This document shows, piece by piece, positions 1 through 5,595 of a DNA stretch of 36,594 bases. Under the pieces are notes generated by a model. It had not been told where the DNA came from, made no database searches, and saw nothing but the letters and a program-made list of their open reading frames with translations. The translations under genes and the position numbers were made by a program. This stretch comes from Butyrivibrio sp. Lineage in GTDB: Bacteria; Bacillota; Clostridia; Lachnospirales; Lachnospiraceae. How positions within the stretch are numbered: the first letter of the stretch is position 1; each line of letters opens with the position of its first letter. Where the stretch lies: assembly GCA_024694565.1 (NCBI GenBank), contig JAILJR010000180.1, forward strand, positions 1 through 36,594, read 5' to 3'.

Positions 1-186
1 AAGAACTATACAAAACTGCTTCCGCTACGGACCAGCACAGATGAAACATTTGCCGGACATCTGCTATTATCCTATGCAGCAACTTGCGTTGTGAAAATGA
101 TTCAGCTACGCCTTAAAGAAGCAAACCTGTTCTTTGGATCATGGCTGCCATGGCGATGCCTCTGGGTTATGTTGTCAATGTGCTAA
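1..186 (+). pseudogene. C-terminal remnant of an IS4/IS1634-like DDE transposase (cut by window edge)
   Basis: Frame 1 is open from the first base to TAA at 184-186. It reads K-x2-T-x-LLPLRTSTDETFAGHLLLSYAATCV, which resembles the stretch near the C-terminus of IS4/IS1634-type DDE transposases (LLPxRxxTxExFxGHLLL). The hydrophobic Trp-rich end after residue about 46 does not look like family sequence, and another frame stays open to about 262, so a frameshift or deletion near base 135 is likely. The 5' part lies outside the window. What is seen is the motif; assignment to this IS group is from memory of the family and is moderately sure. Confidence 0.5.
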
Positions 187-518
187 TAAAATATGATAGG
201 GAACTAAAGATTATCCGATACATATATGCCTTCCTGTCCTGTAAAGCCTTGTATTTACGTTAATTCAGACTTTAACAATTTATTTTTTGCTAATAATTTC
301 GCATAAATCGCGCCCATACTACCATTATATCGTAACTAAATGGCAATAAATTGTCTTAATAAATTTTTAATTTTCTTCTTAATATTTTTAGTCTCCCGAA
401 GCATAGCCCCTTTTCTTCGGGGACGGTCTTTTTCTTACTCGCCTTGGAGGACACAAAATAGACACATTAATTTTGTATACTTTCTTTTATACGAAAAAAA
501 GCCAGGGGGTATAGATAT
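187..518. other. AT-rich intergenic stretch with no convincing gene
   Basis: An open frame exists at 340-522, but its Phe/Ser-rich content and lack of a ribosome site argue against it. CCCGAAG at 395-401 pairs with CTTCGGG at 415-421. The following T-run starts six bases later, so a terminator is only possible. A good ribosome site for the next gene lies at 503-508. Confidence 0.4.
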
Positions 519-740
519 ATGAATCAATTAGAAGCAATGATAGCCGAGTATGTTGGCAACTACAGCAGAAAGCACGGATATCCTCCAACTGTCGAAGAAC
601 TTATCAGAGCGTTTGGCATTCTGAATGTAATGTGCATGATGTTTTATATATTCAATCTCTACAGGATAGGGATGATCAGAAACTCTCTTTTCTTCGGCAC
701 CGGGGATTTACAGCTTATACCGGTAAAGTCAAGGGAGTAA
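519..740 (+). CDS. Orphan LexA-type winged-helix DNA-binding protein, probably frameshifted
   Basis: 73 residues. Residues 1-32 (EAMIAEYVGNYSRKHGYPPT followed by VEELIRAFGI) match the N-terminal DNA-binding domain of LexA-like repressors (I-x2-Y-x4-HGYPPTxxEI). There is no peptidase domain (no Ser/Lys dyad), so it could bind DNA but not self-cleave. The C-terminal third looks wrong. Shifting frame near 650-700 gives R-GFTAYTGKVKGV-SNLS ending at about 751, a plausible wing and tail, so a one-base indel is suspected. The AGGGGG ribosome site is at 503-508, ten bases upstream of ATG. A strong terminator follows at 783-825. Function as a regulator is inferred; it could be intact but divergent. 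Confidence 0.6.
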   Translation: MNQLEAMIAEYVGNYSRKHGYPPTVEELIRAFGILNVMCMMFYIFNLYRIGMIRNSLFFGTGDLQLIPVKSRE

Positions 741-782
741 GCAACCTTTCATAACTCACATATCACTCCGAAACAAATTTTA

Positions 783-825
783 AAAGACCATCCGGGATTA
801 TTTTTATCCCGGATGGTCTTTTTTT
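783..825 (+). terminator. Rho-independent terminator after the LexA-like gene
   Basis: Perfect stem AAAGACCATCCGGGAT at 783-798 with its complement ending near 821, a short T-rich loop and a run of seven T. It works on the plus strand and, because of the A-run on the left, possibly on the minus strand. Confidence 0.9.
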
Positions 826-840
826 ACAACCTGTTATGTT

Positions 841-914
841 CACTCACAAGGGCCTCTCAGTCTCCTGTGCAATATGCACAGCCACGGAGCCACCAGGTGA
901 CTTTTGACCTCATC
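841..914 (-). repeat. Interspersed repeat module C, copy 1 (reverse orientation)
   Basis: Read on the minus strand this is TGAGGTCAAAAGTCAC, then GGCTCCGTGGCTGTGC, then ATATTGCACA, then CTGAGAGGCCCTTGTGAG. The same words recur at 4583-4629 and 36175-36217. It contains the palindrome TGTGCAATATGCACA. There is no reading frame. See the findings for the family as a whole. Confidence 0.75.
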
Positions 915-962
915 ATCATTGTAAACCGAATAGTAAAAAATATCTGCCGAATAGACTGAATC

Positions 963-992
963 TTAGACATATTGGCCCGCTAATCGTATAAT
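963..992 (+). promoter_or_regulatory. Sigma-A-like promoter for the double-glycine peptide gene
   Basis: TTAGAC at 963-968 and a perfect TATAAT at 987-992 with an 18-base spacer. The ribosome site GGAGG follows at about 1031-1035. Confidence 0.6.
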
Positions 993-1041
993 AAATTAAC
1001 AGTACAAAAAAGAATTAAGAACAACAGAACGGAGGTATGAC

Positions 1042-1248
1042 ATGGAAAATAATACAGGCAGGAACACTGAACTTCGTGATGACGATATGATGGCTGCATC
1101 CGGAGGAAAGAAGATCATAGCAGGCCTTGATGAAAAACAGGTCGTAGAAGTTGCAGAAAGAGTTCTGGAGATGAGTGGTGTTTCTCCTAACATTAAGAAA
1201 ATCGCCGGTAACATTAAGCATCCTGATAACACGGATTCAACTACCTAA
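1042..1248 (+). CDS. Small peptide with a double-glycine (bacteriocin/RiPP-type) leader
   Basis: 68 residues starting at ATG 1042 behind a canonical GGAGG seven bases upstream. Residues 10-22 read ELRDDDMMAASGG, the acidic/hydrophobic double-glycine leader recognised by C39-peptidase ABC exporters. Cleavage after Gly22 would release 46 residues (KKIIAGLDEKQ to the end) with no Cys and an amphipathic-looking centre. No C39 transporter, immunity gene or adjacent modifying enzyme is seen on this strand; the nearest radical SAM gene is 0.5 kb away and convergent. It has its own promoter. Export by a transporter elsewhere is inferred. Many Lachnospiraceae carry several such orphan peptides of unknown role, so antimicrobial or signalling function is unproven. 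Confidence 0.65.
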   Translation: MENNTGRNTELRDDDMMAASGGKKIIAGLDEKQVVEVAERVLEMSGVSPNIKKIAGNIKHPDNTDSTT

Positions 1249-1442
1249 AAGTAACTCGCAATGATAAAAGTTTCCCAATCATCCGGACTATAGATTTCCG
1301 GCTGATTGGGAAGTATCGGCGCATCATTTTCCCCGTGGCAGTCACAGTTTGGAGACACATCAGTTATGAGGCTTATATGGAAAGAAGGTCTTCCACTGAT
1401 TACAGTCCTGAAGTCCGTGAAATATACTTTTGATTTATCCAT
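1245..1442 (-). pseudogene. Internally deleted remnant of a DUF362 iron-sulfur protein gene
   Basis: 65 residues. The beginning, MDKSKVYFTDFRT, is the typical N-terminus of DUF362 proteins. About residue 28 onward, DVSPNCDCHGENDAPILP, is the C-terminal Cys-x-Cys motif of the same family, which normally lies some 200 residues later. The 4Fe-4S ferredoxin region between them is absent. AAAGGAGC upstream is a proper ribosome site, so the 5' end of the old gene survives. The stop at 1245 overlaps the stop of the convergent peptide gene by four bases. An internal deletion in a once-complete gene explains this best; a functional mini-protein is less likely. Confidence 0.6.
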
Positions 1443-1559
1443 TCTAAAGGCTCCTTTCCTGAAACAAAACAGCTTTTATACCATTGTGCACCATTAAGTT
1501 ACGAACAAATTATTAATAAAAAATTAAACATCGGAAATACCGGAAGCTCCCCCTATTGC

Positions 1560-1588
1560 TTCGGTGTACCCTGTCCGATAAATATAAT
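1560..1588 (+). promoter_or_regulatory. Putative promoter before the micro-ORF
   Basis: TATAAT at 1583-1588 with a weak TTCGGT at 1560-1565, spacer 17. The rest of 1443-1614 shows nothing else that I can support. Confidence 0.4.
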
Positions 1589-1614
1589 AGCTGAAGAAAG
1601 GAGGAAGATACACG

Positions 1615-1638
1615 ATGAACAATCTTCCAAAAAGATAA
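1615..1638 (+). CDS. Seven-codon micro-ORF (MNNLPKR) with a strong ribosome site
   Basis: AAAGGAGG at 1597-1604 is followed ten bases later by ATG and seven codons, and the stop sits on the edge of a terminator hairpin. It may be the surviving start of a deleted gene, a leader peptide of an attenuator, or a short regulatory RNA. No structural gene follows on this strand, so attenuation has no visible target. Expression is possible but unproven. Confidence 0.3.
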   Translation: MNNLPKR

Positions 1639-1682
1639 AAGTACCTTCACTGCGGCAGGCTCCCGGTGGAGGTACTTTTTTG
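1637..1682. terminator. Bidirectional intrinsic terminator
   Basis: AAAAGTACCT at 1637-1646 pairs with AGGTACTTTT ending at 1679, with inner pairs CTTCACTG/CGGTGGAG allowing G-U. The T-run on the plus strand ends the micro-ORF transcript. The A-run on the left gives a T-run on the minus strand, so it also closes the radical SAM operon. Confidence 0.8.
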
Positions 1683-1735
1683 TAGCACAAGATCGGCAAG
1701 CGAATGGATGCTTCTTTCATTCCGTGTTAACGGGA

Positions 1736-2347
1736 TCAGCACCTGACATATTCAAATACATCAAGCTTTGTAACACCAAGTTCCTTAAGGCGCGAAAGGC
1801 TCTTTTGACGGTCATCATCTGTGTTGTAATCAGGAATCAGCGGAACGCGGACAACTACCCGGTCAGGTCCGGCTTTTTCAAGCAAAAAGCACAGGTTTTC
1901 TTCCATGCGCTTCTGACTGCCACCTGTGTATGAATGGTAGATCGCAGGATCCATATCCTTACAGTCAACTATGAATTCGTCAATTGTATCTGCCGCGACA
2001 GATACAAATTCACGGGGAACAGAAAGGCTTGTTTCCGCACACAAATGCCACCCGTTTCCGCACTTTTGCCTAAAGCCATGAAAGAAATCTGCCTGCAGCA
2101 GGGATTCCCCTCCGCCAAAGGTTATGCCTCCGCCGGTTGCACGAAAGTACAGGTCATCCACCACAACCATCTCATAAAGCTCATCAGCAGTGACCATTTT
2201 GGGCGGTTCCTCGGCCAAAAGGCGTCTGTTTATGCAAAAGCGGCAGTGTAACGGACATCCCGCTCCGCAGACAAGAGTAGTCACTCCCGTCCCATCAATT
2301 CCCATCCGGTGACGGGAAATACATAATAAGGGAAAAGACCTGTCCAT
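1736..2347 (-). CDS. Radical SAM enzyme, pyruvate formate-lyase activase-like
   Basis: 203 residues. The radical SAM cluster motif is C31-x3-C35-x2-C38 (CPLHCRFC), and GGGITFGGGESLLQ (near residue 72) is the family's glycine-rich SAM-binding motif. The C-terminal half, with FIVDCKDMD and VVVRVPLIPDYN, follows the fold of glycyl-radical activating enzymes. It is shorter than PflA (about 245) and has no extra ferredoxin clusters. It starts five bases after the stop of the upstream Cys-rich gene, so the two are co-transcribed and probably coupled. No glycyl-radical enzyme is in the window, so the target is unknown. A role in modifying or activating a partner encoded elsewhere, or the neighbour, is inference. 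Confidence 0.8.
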   Translation of the reverse strand: MDRSFPLLCISRHRMGIDGTGVTTLVCGAGCPLHCRFCINRRLLAEEPPKMVTADELYEMVVVDDLYFRATGGGITFGGGESLLQADFFHGFRQKCGNGWHLCAETSLSVPREFVSVAADTIDEFIVDCKDMDPAIYHSYTGGSQKRMEENLCFLLEKAGPDRVVVRVPLIPDYNTDDDRQKSLSRLKELGVTKLDVFEYVRC

Positions 2348-2352
2348 AGCAA

Positions 2353-3225
2353 TTATCCGTTAACCAGTTTGTTAATTGCACTCATGATAAGCTTAAATCC
2401 CCCACCGGCCACTACCGCATCAGAGTCGGTATATAACTCGACAAAGCCCATATTATCCGCATCCTCATTGGTACTCCAGGTCTCGGGGTCGGAGTCCTTT
2501 ATGTGGTATTTGTGTCCCTTCTGAAGCTGTATGTCAGGGAAAACATCCCACAATACATTTTGGGCACCTGAGCCGTCCCTTGCAGTGGCATCCCAGGATC
2601 CGATAAGAACGCTCTCATCATCTGTTATGTCATAGATCCTTATTGCACCGGGTGCTGCACCTGCTCCACCGTTCCAGTGATAGGTGGAAACTGCCTTAAG
2701 GACTACGTCATCCTCAGCAGTGTATAACGGACATGCCTGTGGACCATTGTATACGCCTTTATTATTGAAGGTTGATGCGAAAGACTTTAGCCCACCGAAA
2801 GCTTCATCAGAGGTCTTTGGAATAACGTCTTTCTCTTCATCCTGAACATCCTCAGGAGGCCATTCCTCTGCAGCACCTGCAAGCTCCTCAGGCTGGTCAG
2901 CCTCGTCATTATCCTTATAATTCCAGCTCTCAGGAGGGGTTTCCGCAGCTCCGCCAAGCTCTTGAGTAAAAACACCAGGTCCTGAGCAGGCTGCTGTACC
3001 TATAACAATTCCTGTGCAGAGTGCAGTCACAGCAACGCCTTTTCCAAGGCGTCTTCTCTTTTCAAGCTCACTCTCAAGGTATTGCAGCTCACTCTCGCAT
3101 TTCGGACAGGTACCGGAGCAGCTGCCCTGATAGGTACATTCCCTTGTGACATAAGGGATGTCATTCTCATCAGCTATCCTCTGACGTATCTCTTTTAATA
3201 TCTTGCATTTAGCTTTTCCCAGCAT
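2353..3225 (-). CDS. Cys-cluster membrane-anchored protein coupled to the radical SAM gene
   Basis: 290 residues. Residues 1-57 hold a helical basic segment and C30-x5-C36-x3-C40-x2-C43 (GSCSGTCPKCE), likely a metal or iron-sulfur site. A hydrophobic segment at about 62-80 ends in a Cys (TAACSG), so it is a membrane anchor and possibly lipid-modified. An acidic, Pro-rich linker follows to about residue 135. The last 150 residues are beta-rich with Gly/Asp (YNGPQACPLYT, GSWDATARDGSG). The N-terminal block is recognisable in many Lachnospiraceae next to a short radical SAM gene; the C-terminal domain is not one I recognise. GGGGG at about 3234-3238 serves ATG. Function is unknown; pairing with the activase suggests a maturation or electron-transfer role. 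Confidence 0.6.
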   Translation of the reverse strand: MLGKAKCKILKEIRQRIADENDIPYVTRECTYQGSCSGTCPKCESELQYLESELEKRRRLGKGVAVTALCTGIVIGTAACSGPGVFTQELGGAAETPPESWNYKDNDEADQPEELAGAAEEWPPEDVQDEEKDVIPKTSDEAFGGLKSFASTFNNKGVYNGPQACPLYTAEDDVVLKAVSTYHWNGGAGAAPGAIRIYDITDDESVLIGSWDATARDGSGAQNVLWDVFPDIQLQKGHKYHIKDSDPETWSTNEDADNMGFVELYTDSDAVVAGGGFKLIMSAINKLVNG

Positions 3226-3250
3226 ATGATTACCCCCGTCATTTCATTAT

Positions 3251-4516
3251 TCAGCCAACTGGTGGATCAAGATGCGCCACATCATTAAGCATTTCAGTAG
3301 TTTCAAAGCTTATTCCATTTTCTGTTAATTCTTTTTCAAAAGCTCTTACCACAGTGTCTTCCTCAAAGTTCTGATGCATTGTCAGGAAAATCTTTCCATT
3401 TACTGCAGCTATCTCAACAAGGAATCCGTTTGCATTTGGTACGTGAGTCCAGAATTCCTTTATGTGCTTTCCTACAGAAGGATATTTCCATTTTCCTACA
3501 TAACTGACCATGCACGTAAATAGCCTTCTTCCTCCTGACAGCATCATTCCGTAGGTCTGCATCTTTGCCTCTACTGACGGAGTAGCCTTTGCAATTGCCT
3601 TATTCCTGGAAGAAGAGACAGTCATGGTCTTTTGTATCCTATCCTCTTCACTTTGTAAAAAAGTCTTTCCACGATATGCTGTACACTGTCTGTCAAAAGA
3701 CATTTTCCTGATCTTATCTGAATAATCAAGGAAAACCGTATGCACACAATTATGGTGTGTCTTTAGAGCATGCAGCATCGGTCTGGCGTTTATGATATAA
3801 GAGCCCATTATCCCTTTATCTCTTTCAGGGAAAAGCTTATCAATCGTTCGTGCAAGAAGTAGTGATACCATTACACCGGGACTTGCATCATTGGCAGATG
3901 AAAACTTAAGAAAATCTTTTTCAGGGATCATAACTGCATATAATTTCTGTTTGCCGGGTGTAAATCCTCCGTCTTCGGTCAATGAAAAAGCCGGTTGAAG
4001 TTTTGGTGATGGAATATTGCTGATATCGATCTCAGGCAAAAGTTCCTGTGGATCGGTATACTCATCAGGCGTGATCTCATCTTCAAGAGTCCTGATGCCC
4101 TCGCTTTCAACATCCCCATACTTCAGCTTTGTATAGTAGTAGAGTATCGTGGACAAAACCATATACATACCTGTCCCGTCACACAGTCCATGATAAAAAT
4201 CGAGGTATATCTTATCCTCAAAATAACAGACTGCCCACATATGATACCCGGTCTCTTCTGCACCAAGCGTCACGCTTTCCTTCCGGTTAAGGACGGCAAT
4301 CGGCTCATTATTATCTTCATAAAAGATTTCATTATCATCACATTTCATCTTTAAAAGAAGGTACGGATAGCGCCTGGCTGCAAATGCTACCGCATTTTGT
4401 AACATATCACCATCAATCTCATCCTCCATTCTGACAACAAGTCTCACATTGTAATCTGTTTTCTGACCAAAACTACCATAAACATGCATTATATCGCCCG
4501 CTGTTAATTTTCCCAT
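3251..4516 (-). CDS. Stand-alone condensation-fold acyltransferase
   Basis: 421 residues. FYHGLCDGTGMYMV (near residue 108) corresponds to the HHxxxDG motif of NRPS condensation domains, alcohol acetyltransferases and PapA/WS-DGAT enzymes; the second His and the DG are kept and the first His is Tyr. The N-terminal ARRYPYLLLKM and the late YVGKWKYPSVGKHIKEFW also fit that two-lobed fold. There is no carrier or adenylation domain nearby, so it would act on acyl-CoA or a free carrier. The substrate is unknown. The ribosome site is GAGGGA upstream of 4516. The gene ends 25 bases before the Cys-rich gene and may share its transcript. Confident on fold, not on reaction. Confidence 0.6.
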   Translation of the reverse strand: MGKLTAGDIMHVYGSFGQKTDYNVRLVVRMEDEIDGDMLQNAVAFAARRYPYLLLKMKCDDNEIFYEDNNEPIAVLNRKESVTLGAEETGYHMWAVCYFEDKIYLDFYHGLCDGTGMYMVLSTILYYYTKLKYGDVESEGIRTLEDEITPDEYTDPQELLPEIDISNIPSPKLQPAFSLTEDGGFTPGKQKLYAVMIPEKDFLKFSSANDASPGVMVSLLLARTIDKLFPERDKGIMGSYIINARPMLHALKTHHNCVHTVFLDYSDKIRKMSFDRQCTAYRGKTFLQSEEDRIQKTMTVSSSRNKAIAKATPSVEAKMQTYGMMLSGGRRLFTCMVSYVGKWKYPSVGKHIKEFWTHVPNANGFLVEIAAVNGKIFLTMHQNFEEDTVVRAFEKELTENGISFETTEMLNDVAHLDPPVG

Positions 4517-4582
4517 TCCCTGTCCCTCTGTCCATTCTCGAATTAAAACTGATTTTCTGTATTATTTATCATACTATATCCA

Positions 4583-4629
4583 TGATGTTGAGGTCAAAAG
4601 TCATCTTGTGTCTCCATGGCTGTGCAATA
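4583..4629 (+). repeat. Interspersed repeat module C, copy 2
   Basis: TGAGGTCAAAAGTCA, then TCTCCATGGCTGTGCAATA, nearly the same as the reverse of 841-914 but ending at the TGTGCA half-site. It runs directly into the module B hairpin at 4630. Confidence 0.7.
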
Positions 4630-4711
4630 GTTACAATTCAGTTGCCAGCCAGCCGTGGCAGACTTACACTTGCGGCGGTCTGCCACGGCTGGCTGGCAAC
4701 TGAATTGTAAC
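4630..4711. repeat. Perfect 34-bp inverted repeat, module B copy 1
   Basis: Left arm 4630-4663 (GTTACAATTCAGTTGCC...) and right arm 4678-4711 are exact reverse complements over 34 bases, with loop TTACACTTGCGGCG. It lies just past the end of the LuxR-type gene and before the acyltransferase gene, so it could end or insulate transcription. Related copies with the same loop are at 24729 and 36291. Confidence 0.9.
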
Positions 4712-4726
4712 TCATTTATTCTTTGA

Positions 4727-4984
4727 TCATCTTTCATTCAGAAATAATTCTTTGAATTCCTTTCTTCCGGGTACCCAGGCCTTCTCATATATTCTTGTAA
4801 AGTGATTTTTAACTGTCTGTTCGGATATCCCAAGCATATACGCAATCCTTCGGTTTGAAAACCCGGACAGTTTCGGATATCCAAGCTCAAGCTCTCTCTT
4901 AGTAAGTCCGAATTGCCGGGCAACATTAAGGTATCGCTCTTTTGTAATCCACAGTTCATTCATCTTCCATGTCCATTTCTTCAT
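4727..4984 (-). CDS. Small LuxR-type helix-turn-helix regulator
   Basis: 85 residues. LTKRELELGYPKLSGFSNRR followed by IAYMLGISEQTVKNHFTRIY is a GerE/LuxR four-helix DNA-binding domain (normally LTxREXEV...G.SNKEIA..L.ISE.TVK.H...I). There is no receiver or ligand domain. The reading frame overlaps the end of the upstream membrane protein gene; an internal ATG at 4963 with GGA upstream is an equally good start, giving 78 residues and an overlap of eight bases. Translational coupling means the two proteins work together, perhaps with membrane-sensed release or regulation; that is inference. The perfect hairpin at 4630-4711 follows the stop. Confidence 0.75.
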   Translation of the reverse strand: MKKWTWKMNELWITKERYLNVARQFGLTKRELELGYPKLSGFSNRRIAYMLGISEQTVKNHFTRIYEKAWVPGRKEFKELFLNER

Positions 4985-5432
4985 TCATTTTACGCTGAGC
5001 ATTCAGCTTCAACGGCAAAAGAAAAAATTCAATCACAACTGCATATAGTCCGGACAAAAAACAAATAGCCAGATTGGGGCCAATTAAGGTCAGGTCATCA
5101 ATATACCCCAAAATAAGTACCCCTGAAATAATTATGGCAAAAAGTGCCGCAAATACAGTCAATTTCTGAGCAGCACCCACGGCCTCTACTATATTTTTCA
5201 GTTCCAGAAGCCGATACTCTTTTATCCCCACAGAAAATGATTTAGTGAAGTCTTTCCATTCCCCCATGATAAATAATCCCGGAATCAGTATCATTAAAAT
5301 GATAACCAGTGACGGAATATCCAGAAACCATGCTACAGCCGATAATCCGTAGCTTCCTCCGATTATCAGGAAAGCAAATAGAATTACAAAAAGCAGCAAT
5401 TCTCCAAGTAAAACCAGGCGTATATTCTTCAT
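4956..5432 (-). CDS. MotA/TolQ/ExbB-like membrane protein
   Basis: 158 residues with four predicted membrane helices (about 5-27, 35-55, 90-110 and 118-142). DIPSLVIILMILIPGL and IGPNLAICFLSGLYAVV resemble the second and last helices of MotA/ExbB proton-channel proteins (LDxPSLxIV, GPxLAVxLLTxLYG). A conserved-looking basic/acidic cytoplasmic segment joins them. It is far shorter than MotA (about 260), and no MotB/ExbD partner is next to it. AAGGAGGTGCGTC precedes ATG. It is the first gene of a two-gene unit with the LuxR-type protein. Channel function is inferred from similarity only. Confidence 0.55.
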   Translation of the reverse strand: MKNIRLVLLGELLLFVILFAFLIIGGSYGLSAVAWFLDIPSLVIILMILIPGLFIMGEWKDFTKSFSVGIKEYRLLELKNIVEAVGAAQKLTVFAALFAIIISGVLILGYIDDLTLIGPNLAICFLSGLYAVVIEFFLLPLKLNAQRKMNEEMDMEDE

Positions 5433-5472
5433 GACGCACCTCCTTAATATGTGTGTATTTTAGAAACTGTTC

Positions 5473-5501
5473 CTTATACTATGAAACTACCACAAGTAAA
5501 A
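5473..5501 (-). promoter_or_regulatory. Promoter of the membrane protein/LuxR operon
   Basis: On the minus strand TTTTAC (complement of 5496-5501) and TATAAG (complement of 5473-5478) with 17 bases between. The start codon is at 5432. Confidence 0.45.
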
Positions 5502-5595
5502 TGAGAATTATATAGTACCTTTTTCAACATGCATTCAAAGGTTGACATACATTTTTCAAGTAAAAAGCTACTTTTGTTATCGTTTTATCGTTATG

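Noticed and set aside
187..262. Second open frame after the transposase stop (MAAMAMPLGYVVNV...)
   Set aside because: Short and not recognisable as transposase or any other family. Mentioned only as evidence for a possible frameshift.
395..433. CCCGAAG/CTTCGGG stem as terminator
   Set aside because: The T-run begins too far from the stem and is broken by C and G.
340..522. Open frame of 60 codons before the LexA-like gene
   Set aside because: Low-complexity Phe/Leu/Ser content, no ribosome site, and it covers the regulatory region of the next gene.
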